A stretch of DNA of 64,000 nt from Chloroflexota bacterium. GTDB lineage: Bacteria > Chloroflexota > UBA11872 > VXOZ01. Positions within the stretch are counted from its first letter, which is position 1. Every line of letters starts with the position of its first letter. The notes beneath the pieces are model-generated. The model was not told where the DNA came from, did not search any database, and saw nothing but the letters and a program-made list of their open reading frames with translations. Made by a program: the position numbers and the translations under genes. Positions 25,546-34,538 of this stretch are shown in pieces. The DNA lies in NCBI GenBank assembly GCA_958295775.1, contig CATQHC010000005.1:1-64000 (forward strand), written 5' to 3'.

Positions 25546-28389
25546 TTATTGCAGAGTCAGGTTCAGTTGCGGGGTGGTGGTCTGATTCCCTGCCTGATCG
25601 AATGCAACGACAAACAGAGTGTGCGTGCCGCCTTCGCCGCGGGGATCCCAATTCACCTCGAACGGCGGTTGGCGGCGTTGGGCAATCGGCTGACCGTTTA
25701 TGAAAAACGCCACCGCGCTAAGTGATTGGTCGTCAGATGCATTGGCCTGGATCAACAATCGCTCAACTGGGAAGGTGCCGTCCGCTTGCGGCGCAAGTAG
25801 CTCAACGCTAGGTGACGTGTTGTCAATCGTTACCGTCACCCGGACTTCATGCTCTTGGTTCCCCGTGTCCCGGGCAATCACACGAATAGTATAGATTCCG
25901 TTGAAGGGAACGGTCTCCCACCCAATGAGCACGCCATTGACGACCGGCGTCGTCTGTTGCCCGATCTGCGACCAACGTGTTGGCTCAGGACCGGCGCCGT
26001 ACTCCACCCGGTACCAGGTGAGATTCGGAATATTCACGTTACCCCGAACCTCCACGATGCTGCGCACGTGGTCTCCCGGTTGCGGCCAGGATATCGCGAG
26101 GGGCGCCACCGGCGCCGGGATATGCACCTCGGTGGGCGGCTGCGGTATCCCTTCCTGCTGAGCCCAGTCTTGGGCTTCCAACGGCACCTCAAAGAATACT
26201 CTCTCTTCTATTTGGTCCCGTGGCGTGAGGGCGGAGGCGCGGCGCCCTGTCTCGCGATGGACTTCGTAAGGGACGAAGAAGGTGTCTTCCTCTGTGGGTT
26301 CCGTGCCGCGAATGAAGTATTCGAAATAGGTCCCGCCGCAATAGGGAATGTCTTGGTAGCCGGAGACCAGAGAGCAGAGCTCGGCCAACGCTTCCTGTTC
26401 GCGTGTTTCGTCACAGTACGGCGTTGCCACCAGGCCCGTTGCGCGGCACACTTCAACTTGCACGAGACCGGGCGGTTGCACAAACTCCTCAACAGGCAGC
26501 GACTTCAGCGCTTCCTCCATGAACGCCTGCCAAATGGGCGCCGCGCCGGAGAGACCGCTGGTCTTCTTCATGGGGCGGCCGTCCGAATTCCCTACCCACA
26601 CGCCGGCGACGAGGTTGGGCGTGTAGCCAAGTGTCCAGTTGTCCTTGGAGTTATCCGTGGTGCCGGTTTTTGCGGCGGCTGCGCGCGTGAGCTTTAGTGC
26701 GCTATCCGGCCCAAACATAGGGATGCGGGCGTCATTGTCCGAGAGTATGCTCGTGATGAGAAACGCGATCTGCGAGGTTAGCGCTTTGACGCCACTTGGC
26801 GGTTCGTACTCGTAGCGCACGTTGCCGGCGGAGTCGGTTACTTTCAAAATGGCTTCCGGCGGACGGTAGGTGCCGCCTGTGGCGAAGACGCTATACGCGC
26901 TCGCGAGTTCCAGCAGTTGCACCTCGGCGCCGCCAAGCACAACCGCGGGACCATAGTAGGTCTCATCGGCAAAGGACGAAATACCCAGGCGCCGCGCCAT
27001 GGCGACGCCGTCGTTCACGCCCACGTATTGTACAGTCCGCACTGCGGGAATGTTATAAGAGTTCGCCAGGGCCGCGCGCACCGGCGCCGGGCCGTGAAAC
27101 TTGCTGTCGTAGTTCTTTGGCGCGTAGACCGGGGATCCCGGAATAGTGATGGCGATAGGTATGTCCCAGATCAGGGTGGCCGGCGTCCAGCCTTTCTCAA
27201 ACGCTGCCGCGTAGAAAATCGGCTTGATGGCCGAACCGGGCTGACGCAAAGAGGTCGCAACGTTCACCTCGCCATCGATGGACTGATCGTAGTAGTCCAC
27301 GCTCCCAAGCATGGTCAAGATTTCACCGGTTTTGGGATTCAGCGCGATGAGCGCAGCATTGCTGGCATCGTTCGCCGCGAGTTTTGTTATCTGTTCCCGC
27401 GCCACTCGTTCAGCAACTGAATGCAGCGTCAGGTCCAGGGTTGTGGTGACGTGGAGACCGCCGCGATAGAGCGTATCGGCGCCATACCGTTCTTCCAGCA
27501 ACTTGCGTACGTAGAAAACGAAGTGGGGGGCGAGCAGAGGTTGGCTGCGCTGGTTATATATGGGCTCGTTCGCGTAGGCATTGGCGGCTTCCTGCGGGGT
27601 AATAAACTCGTTGTCCACCATCTGATTCAGCACGTAGAGCTGCCGCTCGCGGGCGCCGGCTTTATTCACGAACGGGTTCAGCCGGCTCGGCGCCTGCACG
27701 ATGCCGGCCAGCATCGAGGCTTCTGATAGGGTGAGTTCCTGCGCCGACTTATCGAAGTAGACAACCGAGGCGGCTTCGATGCCGTAGGCGAGGTTGCCAA
27801 AGGCAATTTGGTTCAAGTAGAGGGCGAGGATTTCGTCTTTGCTGAACCTCTCCGAGATTTGGACCGCCAAGAGGATTTCCCTTAGTTTTCGTTCCACGCT
27901 GAATTCGGGGGTGAGAAAGACGGCGCGCGCGAGCTGTTGCGTTATGGTGCTGCCGCCGCCCGCATAGCGGCCCGTGACCACGCCAAGCACCGCGCGGGCG
28001 ATACCGCGTAGGTCGAAACCGGGATTGGAGTAGAAGTTTCTGTCTTCGGCGGCGATGATAGCCTGTTTCATGACAGGCGAGATTTCGTCGAAGGAAAGCA
28101 TGGTGCGCTGACCTTCGGTCGGATCATTTACCGTGTAGAGCAGAGTGCCGTGCCGATCGTAGATCTTGGTGCTCTGGGCCAGCGAGTAGTCCTGGAGCTC
28201 TGCCGGATCAGGCAAGTCCTGCGACAAATATGCATACACGCCTCCGACGGCGGCGCCAACACCAACGACTGCAAAAAATATGAGGCCGAAAAAGGCCGCC
28301 ACTACGATGAGAAACGACCGCGATGCCGGTGACGGTTCGGTACGACGCCGCAGTCGCCGGCGGCGTCGCGCGGAAGCCGGTGTAGCCAA
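25546..28389 (-). CDS. Class A penicillin-binding protein with C-terminal Ig-like domains
   Basis: Bifunctional peptidoglycan synthase, 947 aa. A basic cytoplasmic tail is followed by one membrane anchor (residues about 24-48), a GT51 glycosyltransferase (EDRNFYSNPGFDLRG, GGSTITQQLARAVF, KLREILLAVQ), and a transpeptidase with PGSAIKP (nucleophile Ser), SYN (NSYNIPAV) and KTGTT. The last 200 or so residues contain Ig-like modules (SPSVELLAPQADGTFPVERL ... HTLFVVAFDQAGNQTTTP), as in PbpC-like and Chloroflexota/Firmicutes PBPs. The start appears to be TTG. It is the last gene of the ftsE1-ftsX-ftsE2-envC-like cluster, coupling synthesis to controlled hydrolysis (inference). Confidence 0.92.
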   Translation of the reverse strand: MATPASARRRRRLRRRTEPSPASRSFLIVVAAFFGLIFFAVVGVGAAVGGVYAYLSQDLPDPAELQDYSLAQSTKIYDRHGTLLYTVNDPTEGQRTMLSFDEISPVMKQAIIAAEDRNFYSNPGFDLRGIARAVLGVVTGRYAGGGSTITQQLARAVFLTPEFSVERKLREILLAVQISERFSKDEILALYLNQIAFGNLAYGIEAASVVYFDKSAQELTLSEASMLAGIVQAPSRLNPFVNKAGARERQLYVLNQMVDNEFITPQEAANAYANEPIYNQRSQPLLAPHFVFYVRKLLEERYGADTLYRGGLHVTTTLDLTLHSVAERVAREQITKLAANDASNAALIALNPKTGEILTMLGSVDYYDQSIDGEVNVATSLRQPGSAIKPIFYAAAFEKGWTPATLIWDIPIAITIPGSPVYAPKNYDSKFHGPAPVRAALANSYNIPAVRTVQYVGVNDGVAMARRLGISSFADETYYGPAVVLGGAEVQLLELASAYSVFATGGTYRPPEAILKVTDSAGNVRYEYEPPSGVKALTSQIAFLITSILSDNDARIPMFGPDSALKLTRAAAAKTGTTDNSKDNWTLGYTPNLVAGVWVGNSDGRPMKKTSGLSGAAPIWQAFMEEALKSLPVEEFVQPPGLVQVEVCRATGLVATPYCDETREQEALAELCSLVSGYQDIPYCGGTYFEYFIRGTEPTEEDTFFVPYEVHRETGRRASALTPRDQIEERVFFEVPLEAQDWAQQEGIPQPPTEVHIPAPVAPLAISWPQPGDHVRSIVEVRGNVNIPNLTWYRVEYGAGPEPTRWSQIGQQTTPVVNGVLIGWETVPFNGIYTIRVIARDTGNQEHEVRVTVTIDNTSPSVELLAPQADGTFPVERLLIQANASDDQSLSAVAFFINGQPIAQRRQPPFEVNWDPRGEGGTHTLFVVAFDQAGNQTTTPQLNLTLQ

Positions 28390-28549
28390 GGGAGCGTACC
28401 TTCAAGTGTGTGCGCGATTTTCGTTCTTTAACTGTACCACCAAGCCCTCACGCATGCGGTTGGCGACGAACGCAAAAATGCGCGGAGCCCAATAGCCTCC
28501 GCGCACTGCCTGTGTATGTCTTGGGTCTAGAGCACTAGGTCCTTTGTGG

Positions 28550-29788
28550 CTAGTCCAACCATCTTGCAGGATTGTCGGTCAAACCATCGACACGTATTTC
28601 AAAATGGGTATGAGGACCGCTGGTGAAGCCGGTCATGCCCACAAAGCCGATCACATCGCCTCTATTTACTGCATCGCCCACCTGCACCACCGGCGCGCTG
28701 TGGCCGTCGTCCAGGTGAGCGTAGAGCGATGTCTCGTGCAGGCTGTGGGCCACGATCACCATCATGCCGTAAGAGCTCCACGGGTTGCCGGGAATCGCAT
28801 AATCAACGTGGACAACCTGCCCTTTCTGGCTCGCCACTACCGGTGAAAACTGGGCAACTGCATAGTCAATTCCCGTATGAAAGGGTTGCAGCCACGTGCG
28901 CACGCCGTACGCCGCGCTGACATAGCCGGCGGCCGGGCGGAGCCAACCGGAATCCGGCGCGTATTCCGGCAACGAGAAGTTCCTACCCTCTCGCCTTAAG
29001 CGTTCAATTTCCGCCTTGATTAGCGCCTGGGAACGTTGGATAAGGGATTTTACCGCCCGCTCTTCTTCCTCCCTGCGCCATACTTCCGCCTGCAAGGACT
29101 GCGTTTGTTGCGTCCTTTGCGTCAGGATTGCTTCCGCCTGGGCCTTGAGCCCCTCTATTTCGACTCTTTCACCGGCAAGCCGACGGTTGAGGTCTTCCAT
29201 CTGCGCCTGTTTTTGCGCAAGCACGGCATACTTCGCATTCAAATCAACTTGCCGTGACTGCGTCGCGCGGATGTGACGGACGTCGTCGCCCAAAATCCGT
29301 TGGAATACCGTGATCCGGTTGAGGGCATCGGAGAAATTGGATGCGGTGAGGATGATTTCCAGAGGGGAGACACGGCTCAGCTTGTACAGCGCGCGCAACC
29401 GGCCGCTCGCGATCTCTCGCTCATCTGTGAGGATAGTCTCCTGGCGGGTGATCTCCTGGGTAAGGCTGTGGATTTCGACCTGCAAGCGGTTGATCTGGAA
29501 TTGCGTGGTGTTAACTTCGTCTATCTTAGCGTAGAGCGTATCCTCGACCTCCTGCAATTCAGCGGAAGCCGCAGCTCGCACTTCTCGTGCCCGGGCCAAT
29601 TCTTGACGCGCTTGCTCGGTGAGATTTTCAATGCTGCCAAGCTGTTGTTCGCTCTGCTCTTGCTGCTCACGCAGCTTGCGCAGGAGATCGCTCTCGAAGC
29701 TAACGTCTGAATCTTCTGCGGCGAAGATAGCTTTGGGCGCCGCTGCCAGTAAGGCCAGCAGTGAGCCAAGTACACTACGCCGTCGCAT
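28550..29788 (-). CDS. Murein hydrolase activator, EnvC-like coiled coil with M23 domain
   Basis: A 412-aa exported protein. The signal peptide (MRRRSVLGSLLALLAAAPKA) is followed by about 230 residues of coiled coil and a C-terminal LytM/M23 domain with HTGIDYA, YAHLDDG and GPHTHFEIRV. Unlike E. coli EnvC, the Zn-ligand residues look intact, so it may cut peptidoglycan itself. Start at 29788 (before the twin basic residues) overlaps the preceding ftsE2 by 14 bases, indicating coupling. The coiled coil is the expected docking arm for the extracellular loop of FtsX (family knowledge). Confidence 0.9.
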   Translation of the reverse strand: MRRRSVLGSLLALLAAAPKAIFAAEDSDVSFESDLLRKLREQQEQSEQQLGSIENLTEQARQELARAREVRAAASAELQEVEDTLYAKIDEVNTTQFQINRLQVEIHSLTQEITRQETILTDEREIASGRLRALYKLSRVSPLEIILTASNFSDALNRITVFQRILGDDVRHIRATQSRQVDLNAKYAVLAQKQAQMEDLNRRLAGERVEIEGLKAQAEAILTQRTQQTQSLQAEVWRREEEERAVKSLIQRSQALIKAEIERLRREGRNFSLPEYAPDSGWLRPAAGYVSAAYGVRTWLQPFHTGIDYAVAQFSPVVASQKGQVVHVDYAIPGNPWSSYGMMVIVAHSLHETSLYAHLDDGHSAPVVQVGDAVNRGDVIGFVGMTGFTSGPHTHFEIRVDGLTDNPARWLD

Positions 29789-30476
29789 TGCTAAAGTTCT
29801 CCTGGAATTTGCCGACCTGAACGTCGCGCACAATTCGACCACCATCCAAAGCTACCACACGCCGAGAGAACCCATCAACCACGTCTCTATCATGGGTTGA
29901 AACGATGGTAGTAATGCCAAGTTGATTGATTTGCATCAGGAGCGAGGTTATCTCCCAGGACACTTCGGGAGAAAGGCTGGCGGTAGGCTCATCGGCAATG
30001 AAGATCTCAGGTTGATGAACGATAGCGCGTGCGATGGCCGCCTTGCGCCGCTCTCCGCCGGAGATGTTTCCTGGGAGGAATGTTGCTCTGTGTTCGAGGC
30101 CAACCAACGCCAACGCCTCTGCCGCGCGGCTGCGCGCGCGCTTGCCTGTGCAGCCCTGAACCTGCATCGCCAATTCGACGTTTTCCGCTACTGTCTTGCT
30201 GGGAAAGAGCTTCAAGTCCTGAAATACAATGCCAAAACGGCGCCGCAGTAAGGGTATCTCAGAACCCTTCAGCAGCGCAAGATCTTGGCCGCCTATGAGC
30301 ACCACGCCGGAAGTGGCTTGGTCGGCGCGTACGAGCAGGCTGAGCAAAGTGGTCTTGCCCGCCCCATTGTGCCCGACGAGAAAGATGAAGTCACCCTGCG
30401 GGATGCTAAGCGTGACATCGTCGAGAGCGGTTATATGTGGGTCGAAGACCTTGGAGACGTTGCGGAGAACAATCAT
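29775..30476 (-). CDS. Second FtsE-like ABC ATPase
   Basis: A 233-aa ATPase resembling FtsE but distinct from the copy at 31423-32112. Walker A is GHNGAGKTT, Q-loop VFQDLKLFPSKTV and switch His STHDRD. The signature reads ISGGERRKAAIARAI and the D-loop after Walker B reads ADEPTASLSP rather than ADEPTGNLDP. It lies between ftsX and the envC-like gene, so a heteromeric FtsE1/FtsE2-FtsX complex or two alternative complexes are possible. The D-loop change could weaken one ATP site (inference). Confidence 0.85.
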   Translation of the reverse strand: MIVLRNVSKVFDPHITALDDVTLSIPQGDFIFLVGHNGAGKTTLLSLLVRADQATSGVVLIGGQDLALLKGSEIPLLRRRFGIVFQDLKLFPSKTVAENVELAMQVQGCTGKRARSRAAEALALVGLEHRATFLPGNISGGERRKAAIARAIVHQPEIFIADEPTASLSPEVSWEITSLLMQINQLGITTIVSTHDRDVVDGFSRRVVALDGGRIVRDVQVGKFQENFSNATA

Positions 30477-30548
30477 GCGTAGTTGACGAGCCCGAGAGCA
30501 AGGCGTGGCTACATTGGCGATACTAAGATCAAAAAATAGCCAGCGGAA

Positions 30549-31436
30549 TTAAATCGTCAGGAACCTGCGAACAGAGAGGTAACTCCCCAGGCTGCCAATT
30601 GCGATACCAAAGAGAGTCAAGGTTAAGAATAGACGAAGAATGTAGGTCGCGTCAAGCGAGACGGGGAAGAAACTAAGCGTCTGCTGCAGGAGCTCATGGA
30701 CCCAAATGTACGACGCGCCAACCAATACAAAAGATACAAGCGCACCGACCAGGCCAAAGAAGATGCCTTCCAAGAGGAACGGCAAGCGAATGAAATGATC
30801 GGAAGCGCCCATGAGCCGCAAGACCTCAATCTCTCCGCGCCGCGCATAGACAGTCAAGCGGATGGCGCTGCCAATGACAAAGAGAGCCACAAGGCCCAGG
30901 CCGCCGCCAAGCGCAAAGCCAAGGAAGCGTACTATCTGAATCACCTGCAAGAGGTTCTCGACCAGGTCCTGTGGCAGGTCCACGTCTTCTACGATTCGTT
31001 TGGCCGCGAGGTAGTCCACCTGCGTGAGGAGGTAGTCCGGGTCGTCTGAGCGCACTTCTAAGCTGGCTTGCAGGGGATTATCCAGCAAGGGCTGCAGGAG
31101 GTCCGGGTCATCTTCAAGATACGTCCGCAAGCGTTCCAAGGCCTCTTCCTTCGTGATGTATTCCACCGTGTTGACGCGAGAATCGGCCAGCAATTCTTCC
31201 CGCAATGCCAAAACGTCTGTCGGCGGTGCATCGTCTTCCAGGTAGATTATGAGGTTAACGCGTTTGCCGACACTGGCGACCATGAGCGACAGCTCATTCT
31301 CAATGACGAGGAACATGCCTAGCGTGGTCATCATGAGCGAGACGATCAAGACAGTAATCACCGACATGGTGCGGTGACGCCAGGCGTTTACGACCGCACT
31401 GGTGAACAAGGTTGCGGTGTAACTAAGAGCGGCCAT
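30549..31436 (-). CDS. ftsX: Cell division protein FtsX
   Basis: A 295-aa integral membrane protein. TM1 at about residues 23-45 is followed by a large extracellular domain (about 50-165, with the helical SNP-type region VEYITKEEALERLRTYLEDD) and three C-terminal TMs, including GLVALFVIGSAIRLTVYARR and LMGASDHFIRLPFLLEG, the FtsX signature. It transmits FtsE ATPase cycles to a periplasmic/extracellular hydrolase. The start overlaps the upstream ftsE by 14 bases. The expected hydrolase partner is encoded two genes downstream. Confidence 0.93.
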   Translation of the reverse strand: MAALSYTATLFTSAVVNAWRHRTMSVITVLIVSLMMTTLGMFLVIENELSLMVASVGKRVNLIIYLEDDAPPTDVLALREELLADSRVNTVEYITKEEALERLRTYLEDDPDLLQPLLDNPLQASLEVRSDDPDYLLTQVDYLAAKRIVEDVDLPQDLVENLLQVIQIVRFLGFALGGGLGLVALFVIGSAIRLTVYARRGEIEVLRLMGASDHFIRLPFLLEGIFFGLVGALVSFVLVGASYIWVHELLQQTLSFFPVSLDATYILRLFLTLTLFGIAIGSLGSYLSVRRFLTI

Positions 31437-32112
31437 ATTGGTAGGTGCCTCGTGCTTCGTCTCGCACTATTTTGCCCCTGACTAGCTCGACCACCCGGCG
31501 GCGCGCTCGATTCACCATTTCCTTGTCATGGGTGGCCATGATTACTGTGGTGCCAAGATCATTGATGCGCACCAGCAAGTCAACAATTTCGGCTGAGGTC
31601 ACGGGGTCCAGGTTGCCGGTCGGTTCATCGGCAATGAGCACTTCAGGTTTGCGCACTACCGCGCGGGCAATGGCAACGCGTTGCTGCTCCCCACCGGAGA
31701 GTGTGAGTGGAAACGTGTCGGCGAACGGTGTGAGACCCACCAATGCCAGGGTTTCCGGCACCAGCTTCTCGATGTCGTTGCGAGAGCGATTCGCCACGCG
31801 CAGCGCCATGGCAACATTTTCTGTCACAGTCTTGTTGGGGAGCAGCCGAAAGTCTTGAAAGATCATGCTCACTTTGCGCCGATAGAGATGCAGGTGGCGT
31901 TTGGACAACCGCAGCACGTTGTGCCCGGCAACCATGATGTCGCCCGTTGATGGCAACTCTTCGCGAATCAACAAGCGGATGAGGGTTGATTTGCCAGCGC
32001 CGCTTACGCCGACGAGAAACACAAACTCTTGACGCGCGATCTCTAGGTTTATATCTCTGAGCGCATAGATGCCGTTTGCATAGACCTTGGAGACGTCCTG
32101 CAAGAGAATCAT
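31423..32112 (-). CDS. ftsE: Cell division ATP-binding protein FtsE
   Basis: A 229-aa ABC ATPase with canonical FtsE features: MILLQDVSKVYANGIYALRD start, Walker A GVSGAGKST, Q-loop IFQDFRLLPNKTV, signature LSGGEQQRVAIARAV, Walker B/D-loop VLIADEPTGNLDP and ATHDKE. First gene of the operon; a good promoter (GTGACT-17-TATAAT) lies about 95 bp upstream. It overlaps ftsX by 14 bases. Confidence 0.94.
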   Translation of the reverse strand: MILLQDVSKVYANGIYALRDINLEIARQEFVFLVGVSGAGKSTLIRLLIREELPSTGDIMVAGHNVLRLSKRHLHLYRRKVSMIFQDFRLLPNKTVTENVAMALRVANRSRNDIEKLVPETLALVGLTPFADTFPLTLSGGEQQRVAIARAVVRKPEVLIADEPTGNLDPVTSAEIVDLLVRINDLGTTVIMATHDKEMVNRARRRVVELVRGKIVRDEARGTYQYGRS

Positions 32113-32433
32113 GGTGGGTCTAGTCTGCCGCGTGTGTGCAAGGCGCTAGCGCTTGCGGGGTGAAGGGTGCATGCCACCGCGCGTGCACCCGAGGTTAACT
32201 CCCATTATACGAAGTGAATCGCACGTAGTCACTAGGCGGGTTACCGATTCATACGATTTTGCGCATGATAGAGCCTTGGTAAAATGCGTTGATCACGTCT
32301 GATGCAGCCATTTGAGGCTGCCCCCTCGCGACAGGCGACTGACGTATGTGCCGCAACTAGTCTTGCACTCTATAGGGGCTCGGCCTACGGCATTCTTGCT
32401 TCTAACGACTCTTGCCGGCAAGAGCCATGCCCC
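32113..32433. other. Intergenic region upstream of ftsE
   Basis: About 320 bp between the end of the MFS gene and ftsE, both on the minus strand. It carries the ftsE promoter (32204-32232) and, in the leader, an imperfect hairpin GGGTGCA...TGCACCC at about 32164-32189. Nothing else was seen. Confidence 0.5.
32204..32232 (-). promoter_or_regulatory. Predicted promoter of the ftsE-X operon
   Basis: Minus strand: -35 GTGACT (32232-32227), exactly 17 bp, -10 TATAAT (32209-32204), a perfect -10 consensus. Predicted start near 32197. Confidence 0.7.
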
Positions 32434-33651
32434 CTAAACGGTTGGCGATGAGCGCACTGCCATACGGGCGCGGTACTTGCCGTCTCTCCGCATGAGCCGC
32501 ATGTAGAGGAGAGTGAGGGCGAGCGGCAGCAGCGGCGCCAGCATGAGCACGTTGAATGCCGCGGGCAGACCGAAGTTGTCTGCGAAGATCCCCACGAACG
32601 GTGTCCCCATGCCGCTGATTCCCCACGCAAAGCCAACCATCATTCCCGATGCCATCGCGCGCTGCTTTGGCAAGAGTTCGTGGCTCATCACCACGGTAAC
32701 GGCAAACGTTGAAACGGTGAATGCGCCGATAAGAACCAGCATAAGAGGCAGCCACAGGCCGCCGGTGTTCAAGAAGACGTAGACGAACAGCGGTACCGGC
32801 GCCAGCGACCAGAGCAGCAGACCCTCTTTGCTCGTGCGGTCGGCCACATAGCCCCCAATGAGCGTGCCGATTGCGCCGCTAAAGAGCAGGAAAGGGAGCA
32901 GGCCCGCCGCCGCTTCCGGTACGGTCATATCCAGTTCTGCCACGGCATAGAGCGGAATGAAGGTCCCCAAACTGACCCAGAAGAAGGAACGCAATATGAC
33001 TATAACCAGCAGGAGGACAAAGGGTTTTAGCACCGGCCGGATATCGAGAAAAGCCGCCTTGAAGTCCGGCGGCGCTATCTCGGTGCCCGTCTCGATGCGG
33101 GGCAAGAGCCGCCAAAGCACCAGCGCCATCAGGATGCCCGGTAGCAACATGAGGATGAGCCCGCGTTGCGCTTGCCAAGCATAGAGTACGGCGACCACCA
33201 CCGGTCCCGCGGCGACGCCGATGTTGCCGCCGACGGAGAATATCGAGGTGCCGGTGTTCTGTTGGTCGCCGCTGTAGTAACCGGCCGCCTTATAGCCTTC
33301 AGGATGGTAGGCGGCGATGCCCAAACCGCCGATGGCGACCGCGATTAGGACCAGTCCGTAGACCGGTGCTTGGGTGGCAACCGTGACGCCCACGGCGGCT
33401 ACGAGCGGTGCGAGCGGCAGCACCAGCTTCCCGTTGATGCGGTCGCTCACGTAGCCGAGAATTGGCTGAATGGCGCTGGCGGAAAAACTGTGCGATGCGG
33501 ACACAAGCGCCACGGCGAAATAGGAGAGTCCGAATGTGCTCACAAAGATAGGGAGCATGGCGGGCAACATGCCGCCGTAGACATCGGCGATGACGTGCCC
33601 CAGGCTCAATGTCAGGAGCATGGGCTTGTTCATGGGACGAGTGGATTTCAC
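32434..33651 (-). CDS. MFS transporter, fosmidomycin-resistance (Fsr) type
   Basis: A 405-aa protein with about 12 membrane segments. The N-terminal SLGHVIADVYGGMLPAMLPI and the loop GIAAYHPEGYKAAGYYSG match the Fsr/MFS drug-exporter group (family knowledge), with GYVSDRINGKLVLP as the A-motif between TM2 and TM3. Likely a proton-driven exporter in the cytoplasmic membrane; substrate unknown. M7 (33633) is an alternative start. Confidence 0.87.
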   Translation of the reverse strand: MKSTRPMNKPMLLTLSLGHVIADVYGGMLPAMLPIFVSTFGLSYFAVALVSASHSFSASAIQPILGYVSDRINGKLVLPLAPLVAAVGVTVATQAPVYGLVLIAVAIGGLGIAAYHPEGYKAAGYYSGDQQNTGTSIFSVGGNIGVAAGPVVVAVLYAWQAQRGLILMLLPGILMALVLWRLLPRIETGTEIAPPDFKAAFLDIRPVLKPFVLLLVIVILRSFFWVSLGTFIPLYAVAELDMTVPEAAAGLLPFLLFSGAIGTLIGGYVADRTSKEGLLLWSLAPVPLFVYVFLNTGGLWLPLMLVLIGAFTVSTFAVTVVMSHELLPKQRAMASGMMVGFAWGISGMGTPFVGIFADNFGLPAAFNVLMLAPLLPLALTLLYMRLMRRDGKYRARMAVRSSPTV

Positions 33652-33770
33652 GGTGGCTCGCGCCCTTTCACGCCATATGCCTTGATCGCCGACTCCCTCT
33701 CCTCTGTGTGAAGTAACACGATTCCTGCGGAAATCGCAATGAGAAGAGATGGTCTAGGCGGTTTCGCTCC

Positions 33771-33932
33771 GGTAGCGTAGGCCCTTCGACAGGCTCAGGA
33801 CACGTTTGCAACCTGCGTCTGCGCCCCATTATTGCCATGAAAGTAGCCCGCGCCCGCTTCCGTCATTCCCGCTTTCGCGGGAATCCATCTGCATCGCGCT
33901 CACCCTGGATTCCGGCTTGTGCCGGAATGACG
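33771..33932. repeat. Family C interrupted by family D, plus two family A copies
   Basis: At 33771-33819 a C element (GGTAGCGTAGG ... TTTGCAACCTGCGTC) is split by a 23-base D sequence (33782-33804, CCCTTCGACAGGCTCAGGAC then ACG). Family A follows at 33861-33891 (TCATTCCCGCTTTCGCGGGA) and inverted at 33903-33932 (TTCCGGCTTGTGCCGGAA). The rest of the 490-bp gap upstream of the MFS gene shows nothing coding. Confidence 0.75.
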
Positions 33933-34078
33933 ATCAGACAGCCGGCCGCCGTTTTCGTCCATGTCAGTCGGCCTGCGCCAGGCCATGGCAATACCGGATT
34001 CTACTAGCTTCACGTGTGTATGTTTCAGCAGTACTCATACAGCGCTCACTCCAATTGGATGCGCGCTTTCAAACGAAA

Positions 34079-34105
34079 AGCCACACCAGCAAGACAGGTG
34101 TGGCT
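34079..34105 (-). terminator. Rho-independent terminator after DUF4242 gene
   Basis: Nine-bp perfect stem AGCCACACC/GGTGTGGCT with 9-base loop; on the minus strand it is followed directly by TTTTCGTTTG. It lies 33 bases after the stop codon. Confidence 0.8.
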
Positions 34106-34137
34106 CGGCTCGTTCTTTGCCAGGATCGAGGCCGTCG

Positions 34138-34407
34138 TTACTCGCGGTAGTCCGTTTCCGTCAGTTCGTCAACCAAGACAATCTTGTCTACCTTGGCGTT
34201 CACGGCGTCGCGCGCCTCGAGCACTGCCTCTTCGCTCTCAGCCTCGTATAGACAGTAGCACTTGCTCATATCGTCGGAAAGATAGGTGCTGATCCACTCG
34301 CAGTTTGGCAACTGCGCGTAAATGTCCAGTGACTTCTTCTTGTTATTGTCATACTTGTCGCGCGTCAACTCCGGCGGCAGGTTCCACTCAACGAGAAACT
34401 TGGGCAT
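34138..34407 (-). CDS. DUF4242 (SCO4226-like) small protein
   Basis: An 89-aa protein with a ferredoxin-like alpha-beta fold pattern: MPKFLVEWNLPPELT, IYAQLPNCEWISTYLSDDMS, KCYCLYEAESEEAVLEARDA. It matches the DUF4242 family, one member of which (SCO4226) binds nickel; function otherwise unknown. It is monocistronic, with GGAGAA before the ATG and a clear terminator after. Confidence 0.8.
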   Translation of the reverse strand: MPKFLVEWNLPPELTRDKYDNNKKKSLDIYAQLPNCEWISTYLSDDMSKCYCLYEAESEEAVLEARDAVNAKVDKIVLVDELTETDYRE

Positions 34408-34538
34408 TCTCAGTTCTCCGTGTACATTGTTGACTTTTCAGCTAGTCTATTTTTAGCAGGTGAGACGCGTGTTTGTCAAACGAGGTCTAACCAAAATTTG
34501 GTGAATTCTGACTCTTTGGGCGTGCGAATCGCCCCGGT

